This document shows positions 1 through 9,291 of a DNA stretch of 32,941 nucleotides, in pieces. Under the pieces are notes generated by a model. That model did no database searches. It saw only the letters and a program-made list of their open reading frames with translations, and had not been told where the DNA came from. Position numbers and translations under genes: made by a program. Numbering within the stretch: the stretch's first letter is position 1; the number at the start of each line of letters is the position of its first letter. Origin of the DNA: Amphimedon queenslandica (lineage: Eukaryota > Porifera > Demospongiae > Haplosclerida > Niphatidae); the NCBI RefSeq assembly GCF_000090795.2, contig NW_003546506.1, positions 102,490 to 135,430 on the forward strand, read 5' to 3'.

Positions 1-202
1 CATAAATAATTAGTTTTGTAAAAGTCATTTTAACTATCACAAACCTGCCAAATATCAGCACAAGCAAGTTGGTTATTAAAAATCAATTTTCATAGGGTGC
101 CAGTAAATTTTAGAACACATAAATGCAAATACATGTATGATGAAGCTGTGGCATATGCTGCATTGTGTGAAGAGTAAAATTAATAATAACAATCACTTTC
201 AC

Positions 203-926
203 TTTGTGTGCTTGTGTATGCACTTGCTTGTTGGATAGCATCAAAGATTGGAAGGAAAAGGTCAGTATCGTAATTAGAAAATTTATTTTGAACAACAGAA
301 ACGATCCTTTCCAAGCCTAGTCCAGTGTCTATGTAGTTCCTTGGAAGCCGTTTTATACTACCATCAGCCTCCCTGTAAAGAAAACACTAAATATCTTAAG
401 AGAAAAAGAGGAGTCCATTTTACCTGTTAAACTGCATGATGACTATATTCCAAAGTTCCAGTACATCGGGGTCATCCATGTTCACAAGGTTAGGGGCAAA
501 TCTTCCACCAATTCGATCATAGTGTATCTCAGTGCAGGGGCCACAGGGACCAGTGTCCCCCATCTCCCAGAAATTATCATTCACACTGAATGGAAGGACA
601 CGCTCTGGAGACAATCTATGAAAAATAGCCATTGTGTGTATGTACATACATATACATGTACATACTATAAAATCATACCAATGAATGAACTAAATGCACA
701 TGTACAATTTATACACATAGACTCACCCTATGCATAAATCCCCTTATGAATAAACATACATGTATTATAGTGATGCTCACCCCAAGTTTATCCATATTCC
801 TCTGCATTCATCATCAGGTGGCAAGTTCAACTTCTCATCTCCTCCAAAGTATGTTACATAGAGCCTGTCCTTTGAGAGATTAAGAGTATCAGTGAGAAAT
901 GACCAAGCCATCTCTATAGCTTCTTT
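203..926 (-). CDS. AARS: Alanyl-tRNA synthetase, partial: three exons of the catalytic core
   Basis: Three minus-strand exons at 781-926, 424-615 and 203-372 join in phase through GT-AG introns. The conceptual product runs from [10 protein letters not shown] through [14 protein letters not shown] to the DTGLGLER stretch and NYDTDLF. These are hallmarks of the class II alanyl-tRNA synthetase active site, which activates alanine and charges tRNA-Ala. The middle exon carries the motif-rich [13 protein letters not shown] segment and is fully open. The N-terminal exons, about the first 100 residues of a normal enzyme, are not found: sequence above 930 turns into repeats and then a GIMAP fragment. 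The C-terminal exons would lie beyond the window edge. The fragment may be the middle of a gene with a very long upstream intron, a truncated duplicate, or an assembly artefact. Family identity is firm; intactness is unknown. Confidence 0.9.
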
Positions 927-929
927 CTA

Positions 930-1300
930 ATAGAGAGAAAGAGAGAGAGATTTTTAATAATCTTGGCTTAAAGCTACGTGTACACACTATTACACATTGG
1001 CATGCAAAAGCTCATTCAATCCATTATCACAAAATCTGTGACAAGCAAAAAATCCATTTGTTCCATTTTCACGAAATATGTGACAAGCAAAAAACCTTGT
1101 CACTGTGATGAGCAAAAAAATAATGGTTCCATTGTCACTATAAATTCAGGACTTTGACCCAATTTTGAGCTTTCAAAGATTTGTAAAAAATCCAAATTTG
1201 ATTGAAATCTGCTCAAACTTTCTACACAACATAAAAACATGTACATGTACATGTATCAGAAAAATTATAAAAAATGGCACGGAGGGTGTGGTCTGGCTAC
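930..1300. repeat. Intergenic repeats, including one satellite monomer
   Basis: No coding exon is visible. About 1021-1130 holds a degenerate repeat of roughly 41 bases containing GTGACAAGCAAAAAA. About 1141-1275 matches one monomer of the satellite-like repeat found at 3300-3680, 12360-13130 and 20040-20410 (ACTTTGACCCAATTTTGAG, then CTCAAACTTTCTACACAAC). At 1289-1310 lies GTCTGGCTACGCGAGACTAG, which marks the junction into the truncated GIMAP fragment. Confidence 0.55.
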
Positions 1301-1306
1301 GCGAGA

Positions 1307-1588
1307 CTAGGTAATGACAACCCAACTGCTTAGTACCCGCCTACGCAAGCGTGGCGAGTCCAATAATCCCTCGTGCTTCTCCAAATAGTCATGGTCGGTG
1401 GGTTGTACCCCATCTGTCACTAAAGCTAGTCTGTCTATGGTGTCTCCCAGTAGTGAGTTGACAAGTGCTGATTTACCAACTCCAGTTCTACCGATCACTA
1501 TGATAGTAAGAGGATCCTTCTGTGCGGGTTTCCTTTTGTCTTCTACCACTTGTGCATTCTCAGCTTCATTGAAGATTGCCTCTGCCAT
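1307..1588 (-). pseudogene. GIMAP-like GTPase type B, 5' fragment
   Basis: The ATG at 1588 opens an N-terminus (MAEAIFNEAENAQ...) followed by DPLTIIVIGRTGVGKSALV, the P-loop region typical of the type B genes at 6759, 24719 and 29207. Homology runs through the PTDHDYLEKHEG stretch, then stops. The remaining residues are unrelated and come from repeat-like DNA containing GTCTGGCTACGCGAGACTAG. The switch DTKG, the TKAN box and the C-terminal hairpin are all missing, so this cannot be a working GTPase. It sits head-to-head with the intact gene starting at 1818, and about 230 bases separate the two start codons. Confidence 0.8.
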
Positions 1589-1817
1589 GATCATCGGTTA
1601 CGCTATGGGGCGGCCAAGCGCCAGGGCTGAATGATCGCCACTCCAGCTCATTAATTTTACTCTATCAATCAATAATAAAAATTATTTTAAATTTAAAGAC
1701 ACCGGTAGTCATCCATCATGTGACTACTCACATAGTTGATTTCTCCGGAAAGTACCTTGTCCCTGAGCAACCACTTGAACTCTATAAGTCCACTCCGAGC
1801 GGGCCGAGCCCAAAGCG
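1589..1817. promoter_or_regulatory. Short divergent intergenic region between two GIMAP-like starts
   Basis: About 230 bases separate the start of the minus-strand type B fragment from the plus-strand gene at 1818. The distance is compatible with a shared promoter. I see an AT-rich core around 1655-1695 but no convincing TATA box or initiator, so the call rests only on geometry. Confidence 0.25.
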
Positions 1818-3053
1818 ATGGCAGAAGGACTCGGTGAAGATTTAAGTGATTCACAACGCAGTGAAATCGTCGTGAATGAAGAGCTGGACCGCGAAGTCCA
1901 GCCTCGGCCAGAAAACCTGACCATTTTTGTGATAGGTAGGACAGGAACCGGTAAATCGACGCTAATTAATTCATTGCTGGAGCTAAAAGAAGAAAATCAA
2001 GCAAAAGTGGCGCATGGCATGTACCCCTGTCAACACAAGATGCTAGAGAAGCATGAAGGATTCTTCTGCGGTGTACCTACCACATTTTATGACTCTAGAG
2101 GTCTGGGAGATCCAGGATTTGATAATGCTGTTTTCTTGAAGAAATTTGATAAAGCAGTTAAGGAACATGGAGATCGATATCTTGTTTTCATTTGTCAGAG
2201 ATTTGAAGACAGATTGGATGACTCTGTTCATAGGTTTGGGGAGCTAATGGCCAGAAAATTTAGAAGAAATTATGAAATTTGGAAGAAGAGCATTCTTGTT
2301 TTGACAAAAGCGAATAAGTTTACTTATTCTGAGAACAATCCAGGGCTTCAAGCTACTGCTGAACTAGTGAGACCACTGCCTGGCTGCGAGATTACTGGCA
2401 ACAAGACTACTGGCAACGAGACTACTGGCGACGAGACTACTGGCAATGGGACTACTGGCGATGAGACTACTGGCGACGAGACTACTGGCGACGAGACTAC
2501 TGGCGACGAGACTACTGGCAATGAGACTACTGGCGACGAGACTACTGGTGACGAGACTACTGGCAACGAGACTATTGGCGACGAGACTACTGGCGATGAG
2601 ACTAATGCCAAAAAAACTTTGGAAGAAATAGCAAAAGAAGAAGAGAGATTAAAAATGATGATAAATGTCAAAGAATGGTGCGTGAATTTCAAATCTTGCT
2701 TGACAAATCATGGTGTCCCTAAAGAAATTATTGCAAGAATGCTTGTATGTCCCATAGGTAATCGTGAAAGAACTGAAATAGCACTCTTTGAAAACTGGAA
2801 AGAAGAACTTATGGAAATATGTATTGAGGCTGAGAAAGATTGGGATATCTATAGACAGAGAACTTTGAAGAGTTCTCGTGAAGCTGTCTTACCTATCGTT
2901 GGCCCACCAATTAGAATGGCTATAGGGACATTACTTGCAGAAAAAAAAATAATAGAATATGAAGGAAAAAAAGCTGAAGATGAATCACTCGATTTTGCAG
3001 CGAAAGAAAAAAAATTTTCAAGTTTCTTTAAACGCATATTAAACCGTCGCTAA
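1818..3053 (+). CDS. AIG1/GIMAP-like GTPase, type A-like, with a pentapeptide-repeat linker
   Basis: This 411-residue single-exon GTPase has P-loop GRTGTGKS at residues 40-47, switch DSRG at 92-95 and TKAN at 163-166 in the G4 position. Residues 192 to about 262 are fourteen tandem five-residue units of the form TTG(D/N)E. They sit exactly in the linker that varies between paralogs. A helical segment (VKEWCVNFKSCL) with the conserved Trp follows, then NWKEELMEICIEAEKDWDIY as in type A. The usual Gly-rich hydrophobic hairpin is shortened to LPIVGPPIRMAIGTLL, so membrane insertion may be weakened. The C-terminus is Lys-rich. The first ATG, at 1818, fits the start position of other members. No frame breaks are seen. 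Function is inferred from family: GTP-dependent assembly at membranes, often in immune cells. Confidence 0.9.
   Translation: MAEGLGEDLSDSQRSEIVVNEELDREVQPRPENLTIFVIGRTGTGKSTLINSLLELKEENQAKVAHGMYPCQHKMLEKHEGFFCGVPTTFYDSRGLGDPGFDNAVFLKKFDKAVKEHGDRYLVFICQRFEDRLDDSVHRFGELMARKFRRNYEIWKKSILVLTKANKFTYSENNPGLQATAELVRPLPGCEITGNKTTGNETTGDETTGNGTTGDETTGDETTGDETTGDETTGNETTGDETTGDETTGNETIGDETTGDETNAKKTLEEIAKEEERLKMMINVKEWCVNFKSCLTNHGVPKEIIARMLVCPIGNRERTEIALFENWKEELMEICIEAEKDWDIYRQRTLKSSREAVLPIVGPPIRMAIGTLLAEKKIIEYEGKKAEDESLDFAAKEKKFSSFFKRILNRR
2391..2600 (+). repeat. 15-bp coding minisatellite, 14 units (TTGDE/TTGNE)
   Basis: Fourteen tandem 15-base units of the form ACTACTGGCGACGAG, with mostly single-base variants (GAC/AAC/GAT/AAT in one codon), lie inside the GTPase gene at 1818-3053. 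The unit length is a multiple of three, so copy changes keep the frame. Variation is concentrated in the Asp/Asn codon and a few first-position changes. Confidence 0.95.
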
Positions 3054-3690
3054 TTTTTTACTTTGTGATTAATTAATTAATAATATTAGTTATAAATACA
3101 ATTAATGTATTTTTCTGTAATTCATTTTTGTAAGGAAACCTTTTTTATTAGTCAAAAAATGCCCTCGGGATACTGGGGAAAGTATCAAGTATCATGAGTG
3201 CATTTTCCTGCTTGGCTCAAATAATTTTTCTATGTGTGTAATTGTGTATGCATAACAAAGGTAATAGTCTGTTAAAATTGTTTGTATAGCTGGTATTTCC
3301 TTTCTGACAAAGTCTGGCTACTTTTAGATCAACTTTAAAAATTTGTAAAAATCCAATTTAGTTGCAACTTTCTACACCATCTGCATAAGTGTACATAAAT
3401 GTATCAGAAAAAATGATTCTCTCTTAGACATTTTAGGAACATCAATATAATGTACTGTAATATTTAATTTTTAAAATTATATTTGTATAGTATTGTCAGA
3501 TCGTTTTCATTTTTGATGAAATTTGGCCAAAATTCCAGTGACTTTGGCCCAATTTTTGAGCAGCTTATAAATTTGTAAAAAAATTTAATTTTGATTGGAA
3601 TCAGTAATCAGTTCATAATTTCTATGCAACATAGGAACACGTACCTGTATCAGGTAATATTTAACTTTTTACTATATTTTAATTTTTTAG
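3054..3690. repeat. Intergenic DNA with satellite-like monomers upstream of NBAS exon 7
   Basis: No gene is seen. About 3300-3430 and 3480-3680 each resemble the dispersed monomer (ACTTTGGCCCAATTTTTGAG, ATTTTGATTGGAATCAG, then a CATGTA-rich stretch). The second stretch corresponds to intron 6 of the full NBAS copy at 20040-20440. The duplicated NBAS segment therefore starts inside that intron. Confidence 0.55.
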
Positions 3691-5220
3691 TATCACCGGA
3701 TCCGTATCCACAGTGGAGATATAGTGTGTGGTCACCACAGGGCACATCACTAGCTTATGCCAACAGGTAATGTTCATGTACATGTAGCTTCATGTAATCT
3801 CTTCCTTGTACATTTACATGACTATTACTACATGCTTATGTCTCTTTCTTCTCTCATTAGTCAGGGTCATATTACAGTTTATAGCTATAATGGTGAGGTA
3901 TTGTATCAGCTCTCAGGGGCTGGAGGAGGTGTAGCATTAAGTGGTGGAGGATCAGAGAGACCCACTCCATTTCTAATGACTGCTCTATCTGGGATGTGTT
4001 TTGCTAGCAGTAATACTTCAACTGATTCAACACTACTGATAGTGATGAGTTATGAAGCTCAGATTACCACATACTGTTTGAAGTAAGTGAATGAGATGAG
4101 ATACTTGCATGATAGTTAATTTAGTGACAGATTTTTATCTTGGCAAATTAATTTTGGTAATTGGCAATTTATGATCAAAATCCCCCAATATTAAAACTAC
4201 AATTAATTGATGTACTTTTACATGTATAAATGCTCGTAATGCATACACATATACAGAAATTGCAAAATTATAAATTTATAGCAAAATCACCACTAAAATT
4301 ACTATACTATATTGTGTACATGCAGTTGTATCTGTTATGATGAGTATTCTTTATAGGCAGAATAAGAGGTATATACTATTGCACAGTGTTAGTCTATTGG
4401 ATTACTTCCCATATGGTGCTGGTGGTATACAGTATCTATCAAATTCTAATGTGATTGTAATAGCTGGATGCAGTGATGCTAAAGGTATAGGTAAAAATTG
4501 AAATTTACATGTACTTGTAATTACTGGTACATAATTCTACAATTCAGTATCTGCCAATAATTGTGAATTATTAAGGTGACATAATTGACCACTGTAATTT
4601 TGTTCCAATTGCAAATTTAGCAATTAATAATACCACTTTTTAAAATTTTAGTTACTTCCACTTTCTCTCTTTATAGAGCCTCCCTTGGTTAGTTGTTGGA
4701 GGTTAGTTAATGATTCTCCTTACTGGATACCAGCTGCTGATAATAAAATTGAAAAAGTATTTAAAATAATTTAAATTATATTTTATTAATTTTTGTTGTA
4801 GTCAAAAAGAGGTGCCTTTCAATCATTGGTGAACAAGAAAGTTTTTAATGATGTAAAAATTATATAAACTTGTTATAATATTATTGTCCACATGCACTTT
4901 AATTTTGATTGATTTGCTTGCAAAATTATGCTATTCGCTTCTTTTTTCTCAATCCTATCTACATGTACATGTACTTCTATAGGATTGGGTGTACAGTGTA
5001 TCACTGAGTCCTAGTGGATCATTACTGGCAACTCTTAGCCTATCAGGATCTATTTGTCTCTGGGACCTTCCATCTTGTAGGCTCAAGTCAACATGGCTTC
5101 CTGAAGAACTGGTAAGCTACATGCATTAGTTCATTATTAATGAATGTGTATCATAGCCAGGGTCTAATGAGAGCCATGTGATGTCTACATCATTTGGATT
5201 TGAGACTAAAGCTAGCAGAG
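3691..5220 (+). pseudogene. NBAS: NBAS, partial duplicate: exons 7-13 only
   Basis: Seven exons lie at 3691-3766, 3861-4082, 4357-4484, 4677-4756, 4802-4852, 4983-5111 and 5157-5220. Each has exactly the same length as its partner in the copy at 19088-22658. All have GT-AG borders and open, in-phase frames. The product matches the N-terminal beta-propeller of NBAS (DPYPQWRYSVWSPQGTSLAYA, GHITVYSYNGEVLYQLSG, SVSLSPSGSLLATLSLSG). NBAS is a subunit of the ER-tethering NRZ/syntaxin-18 complex that also takes part in nonsense-mediated decay. Exons 1-6, with the start codon, are missing, and nothing after exon 13 is found before the GIMAP gene at 6531. The coding exons show no nonsense changes, so the copy is young, or is a second haplotype misplaced in the assembly. 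Confidence 0.85.
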
Positions 5221-5535
5221 GTGAGTATATTTTCATTATTTCCATTTGGGGCCCTGTACTGATTTTAACCATTCAGGGAATCAGGGTTTAAAGTGCTGGT
5301 GAGAGGTGGCAAAATTGAGGGCATGTTTATGTGTATGTACAATAAGCTGATATGCTAATCAGTTTTAAAATTAAGCTATCGTCTTCTATTGTACATGTAT
5401 AGTCAATGCAGTCCATTAATAAAATATTTTTTGGTGTAATGCAGGGCAATACAGAAGTAAGTGTAAATAGAAAGAAATGGAGAAATGATAGTTAAGAAAT
5501 ACATGTACGAAGTGGGGGATTTTTAAAAAAGATAT
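5221..5535. other. NBAS-intron-like DNA running into the GIMAP cassette
   Basis: Sequence after the exon-13 donor is partly shared with 22659-22860, for example GGTTTAAAGTGCTGGTGAG and TTTTGGTGTAATGCAG near 5429-5444. The second motif also occurs at 32651. No further NBAS exon is recognisable. Confidence 0.5.
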
Positions 5536-6531
5536 TCAAGTTTTATAAAAACTGTATCTTCTAGGCTTCCTTAATTTTTTGATAACCTTATCAATAAATC
5601 TTTTTTCTTCTCTTTCCTTCACCTTTTCCTTGGCCCTTTCTTTCCCTGCTGCCAGTCCCACTAAAGCCCCTACTGTCATTCCAAATGGAGCACCAAGGAC
5701 TGGTATCATTATACCTCCAGTCACTGCACCAGCAATTGCTCCATATTTAATACCTGATCTTTTTGCCTTTTCTTGTAATTTCATGATACTTTTGTCCTGT
5801 TCAGTTGACAGACATGTATCATATAAAACTTTCTTCCAATTCTTTGTGAGAAGATGCTCTGTCCCAGCCTTCCCAGCAATGCAAACGGGCATACCTTGTA
5901 CAATCTCTTCAGGAATGTTATATTTATCAAAGCAATCTTGAAACCCCAAGCCCTACTCTGCCATGAATTTCATCTTTTTAACTTTCTTTGCCTTGTCATC
6001 CTCTTCATCATCGCTCAAGTCGACAGTGTTTGCTTGTGTTAGGACTAGGATGCTGTTGGTCCATATGTTGTAGTCATCCTTGAAATATTTGGATAAAAGC
6101 TCTACAAATTGTTCAACAGAGTTATCCAACCTGTCTGTGTATTTCTGGCATATGAATATGAGGAATCGATTGCCACATTTGCTGAGTTTGTCTCTAAATG
6201 CAGCTACATAGTGTTTTGTATTTAAACTCCTGTCTCCCAATCCTCTGGTATCATATATAATTGTTGGCACACCTAAAAACTCTCCCTCATACTCTTCAAT
6301 GAATTTATCATGTTTGCAAGGATGTGGACCTTGTTGAACTCTTGCCACTTTTTTCTCTAGTATGGAGTTGACCAAGGAAGATTTGCCAGCTCCTGTTTTT
6401 CCAACTACAAAAATGTTGAATGAATCTGGTACAGTTGTTTTAGCATCTCCATCAGGGCTGCTGCAATCCTCAAGATTCTCATTTGCTCCTTCAACGTGTG
6501 TTAGTTCAATGTCATCAGGCTTTACTGCCAT
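5536..6531 (-). pseudogene. GIMAP-like GTPase type D with one in-frame TAG
   Basis: Residues 1-192 (start ATG at 6531) hold P-loop GKTGAGKS, switch DTRG and TQAN in the G4 position, then an acidic linker (DLSDDEEDD). A TAG at 5953-5955 follows MKFMAE. The same frame then continues without a break through GLGFQDCFDKYNIPEEIVQG, VCIAGKAG, the Gly-rich hairpin (GAIAGAVTGGIMIPVLGAP...) and a Lys/Glu-rich tail ending at 5536. In relatives a Trp occupies the stop position (KDWGIKF, ENWSKEF), so TGG to TAG is the simplest explanation. As read, translation gives a GTPase domain without its membrane tail. It could be a fresh pseudogene, a sequencing error, or a genuinely shortened protein. Confidence 0.8.
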
Positions 6532-6758
6532 TTTAAAGGTATACCGTAAGGGCTGTTTTTCAAGTCACAATTTCACATCACATGATCTTATGTCTATGTG
6601 CTTATATAAACTAATTTGTTAGTAGCATCTGTTGTTATTATATTTCTATTGAATATGAGTAGCTTCTGACTTTGCAACTTTGGAACAAACATGTATGTGT
6701 CATAATTCAACAAACTTTTAAATTATTATAACTATACTCATGCAATAAAACTTTATGA

Positions 6759-7709
6759 CTAGAGATGTCTATCTGATTTTTTTTGTTTTTCATATTTTTC
6801 TTGCTTATTTCTGATTTCTTTCTTCTTAATCTTATTCATATAAGATTTCTTCCCAACATACCATCCTGCTCCAAAACCAATTGGTGCACCAGCCAGTGGT
6901 AGGACTATACCACCAACAGCTGCACCTATTACTGCACCACGAAGTTTCCTTCCAGATGATGCGGAATATTTTTGAGCCTCTTCAACTAACTTGCATTCTT
7001 CAAATAACGGTTTTATCCAATCATTTGAGCTACTATTGTTAAGCCCAGCAATACAAACAGGTCGTCCTGAGATAATTTTTCCAGGGACGCCATACTCGCA
7101 CAAGCACTCACCAAATACTATTTTCCATTCTTCCTTGAAGATTCCTATTTTAGTTTCTCTAATTGTCTCAAGATCATCTTCTTCATCGGTATTCTCTTTT
7201 AAAATGTACTGGTTAGCTTTTGTTAGCACAAAGATGCATTTCTTCCACTTGTTGTAACTATCTCCAAAGTGTCTTGCTAGAAGCTTTGCAAAACGACGAT
7301 TAGTATCATAACTTTCCTCTAACTTTTGGCATATAAGTACGATCAAACGACTGCTCTGCCTCATAGCAGCTAGGTAATGCTTCATGAGGTCATTATCATC
7401 TATCCTTGGATTTCCTAGTCCTTTAGTGTCATATATCACAACTTGTTCCCCACAGAACGATCCCTCATGCTTCTCCAATATATCATGGTCAGTGGGTCGT
7501 AGACCATCTGTGACTATTGCTTCCCTGTCTATGGTGTCTCCCAGTAATGAGTTGACAAGTGCTGATTTACCAACTCCAGTCCTACCTATCACTATGATAG
7601 TAAGAGGATCCTTTTCTGTGTCTTCTTGTTGTATTGTATCTTGCATTACTGTGTCTTCTTGTTGTATTGCCTCTTCATTGCAAGTTGCTATCTCTCCTCC
7701 TTCTGCCAT
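6759..7709 (-). CDS. AIG1/GIMAP-like GTPase, type B (intact, 316 aa)
   Basis: The frame is a single exon from ATG at 7709. Residues 1-35 are an acidic Gln-rich tail with an internal repeat (IQQEDT twice). P-loop GRTGVGKS is at 42-49, DTKG at 94-97 and TKAN at 163-166. PVCIAG near 217-222 is the likely G5 loop. Residues about 257-286 form a Gly-rich hydrophobic hairpin (GAVIGAAVGGIVLPLAGAP...) and the protein ends in a strongly basic tail (KKKEIRNKQEKYEKQKK). This arrangement suggests a cytosolic GTPase with a C-terminal membrane anchor or insertion hairpin. Downstream on the same strand is the D-type gene at 5536-6531. Upstream, 245 bases away, is the A-type gene at 7955-9055. Confidence 0.93.
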   Translation of the reverse strand: MAEGGEIATCNEEAIQQEDTVMQDTIQQEDTEKDPLTIIVIGRTGVGKSALVNSLLGDTIDREAIVTDGLRPTDHDILEKHEGSFCGEQVVIYDTKGLGNPRIDDNDLMKHYLAAMRQSSRLIVLICQKLEESYDTNRRFAKLLARHFGDSYNKWKKCIFVLTKANQYILKENTDEEDDLETIRETKIGIFKEEWKIVFGECLCEYGVPGKIISGRPVCIAGLNNSSSNDWIKPLFEECKLVEEAQKYSASSGRKLRGAVIGAAVGGIVLPLAGAPIGFGAGWYVGKKSYMNKIKKKEIRNKQEKYEKQKKSDRHL

Positions 7710-7954
7710 GGCCCTGAATAGTTGACTAGTCTTGTTTGGGTGTGGTCTGTCTTTAGTGTATGTAGTGCATGATCAAAATAACATACACGAATGTTCTGCA
7801 TGACTTTACATTGTAATAACTTAGCTATGATAGTTAATCAGTTGCAACCTCTAGTGTAAACTACTATAATTGATTATCAGAAAAGGAAATTGATTAAAAT
7901 AAGCATTTCTACTGAATACAACTACACAAAACAAAAACATTTATGAATAAAAAG

Positions 7955-9055
7955 CTAATTGGGGTCACTTCTAGTAAATTCTTTGGGAAGAAAGTCAAAT
8001 TTTTTTTCTTTTTTCTCAAAATTGACTGCTTCTTTGTTATACTTCTCTATTTCTGATTTTTTCATTGATTTTTCGAAACTTTCTCTCCCTAATTTCAATC
8101 CAATGATTGCTCCTAGTGTTATTGCTATGATTGGGCCAATTACAGGTACTATTACAGAGACAATTCCACCTGCAACTGCACCAATATTCCTGGTAGCTAT
8201 TTCACGCCTCCTTCTCTCTTCGTTGATATCCCAATCTTGTTGAGCTTCAATGCACGTTTCCAGTATTGTCTCCTTCCAGCTTTCGTAAATCGGTATTTCT
8301 TCATCATAAATAGCTGTGGAGCAAACATTCATTCTTAAAATTATCTCTTCAGTGACTCCATACTGTATTAGAGAACTTTTAACATTCTCGCACCAATCTT
8401 GCATCTTCATCAGCATTTTTAGCCTTTTGATATTTTCTTTGGGTATTTTTTTTTCTTCATCAGTAGCTGGTCGATGAAAATACACGTACAAATTTGCTTT
8501 TGTGAGCACAAGGATGCTCTTTTTCCAAACATTGTAATCTTTTTTAAATTGTTTGGCTAAATCTTGTAAAAATTGGTGAGTAGCATCATCCAATCTGGAT
8601 GTAAATTCCTGACAAATGAATATGAGGTATCGATCTCCTTTTGACTTTATGGCTTTCTTAAACTCCTTTATTAGCTCCTTTTTGTCAAAGTTGGGATCTC
8701 CTATTCCTCTCGTGTCGTAAAATGTAGTGGGTACACCACAGAACACTCCATCGTGCCTCTCTAGTGGTTTGTGTCTAGTTGGATGTACACCATCACTCAC
8801 TAGTGCCTCGTCCTTTCCCAGTAATGAATTGATGAGTGATGATTTACCAGCTCCTATCTTACCAATTACAAAAATTGTGAATGATTCTGGTGGGCTTTGT
8901 TGAGGCTGGATACTAACACTGGATCTAGTCAGTTCTTGATCTACTATTATATCGCTGGTGACAGTTTCTTCTTCTTGAGTACTCAGTTCTTGATCTACTT
9001 TTGTTATTTCTCTGTTTGCTAGCTCTATTTCTTCTTTATTTGGCTTCACAGCCAT
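7955..9055 (-). CDS. AIG1/GIMAP-like GTPase, type A (intact, 366 aa)
   Basis: ATG at 9055 begins MAVKPNKEEIEL. The N-terminal 55 residues are acidic with two VDQEL copies. P-loop GKIGAGKS spans 65-72 (most type A copies read GKTGAGKS), DTRG 114-117 and TKAN 185-188. A conserved DWCENVKSSL helix begins near residue 220. Residues 290-323 form the Gly-rich hairpin (IGAVAGGIVSVIVPVIGP...TLGAIIG), followed by a basic heptad-like tail. The hairpin repeats glycines at four-residue spacing, as in glycine-zipper membrane segments. It is the second-longest intact member of the array, and no breaks are seen. It is the A member of cassette 1 (D-B-A-C). Confidence 0.93.
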   Translation of the reverse strand: MAVKPNKEEIELANREITKVDQELSTQEEETVTSDIIVDQELTRSSVSIQPQQSPPESFTIFVIGKIGAGKSSLINSLLGKDEALVSDGVHPTRHKPLERHDGVFCGVPTTFYDTRGIGDPNFDKKELIKEFKKAIKSKGDRYLIFICQEFTSRLDDATHQFLQDLAKQFKKDYNVWKKSILVLTKANLYVYFHRPATDEEKKIPKENIKRLKMLMKMQDWCENVKSSLIQYGVTEEIILRMNVCSTAIYDEEIPIYESWKETILETCIEAQQDWDINEERRRREIATRNIGAVAGGIVSVIVPVIGPIIAITLGAIIGLKLGRESFEKSMKKSEIEKYNKEAVNFEKKEKKFDFLPKEFTRSDPN

Positions 9056-9291
9056 GAGTCACTTGCAGTTCTCACTGTAGATTTTTTATACATCTATTCA
9101 GGGGCAAAATAGTATTAACTTAATGTTTGTTAATAACTACTAATAATTAATTGACATTAGGGGTTGTGCGACTAAAATTTTAGCCAAAATTATTTTAAAT
9201 GACAACTTCCAAGTATAATCCACCTCAGTAACACTAATAATGCCTCTATCACACAAATCAATTATTATTATACTATCAGTAGAGGATAATT

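Noticed and set aside
420-737. Plus-strand open frame over the synthetase exon
   Set aside because: The minus strand carries the conserved synthetase motifs and proper splice sites.
2391-2600. CRISPR-like array
   Set aside because: Units are 15 bases, contiguous and in frame, with no spacers, inside an animal gene.
2348-2692. Long antisense and out-of-frame reading frames across the 15-base repeat
   Set aside because: They are by-products of a repeat whose unit is a multiple of three. The plus-strand frame holds the GTPase motifs.
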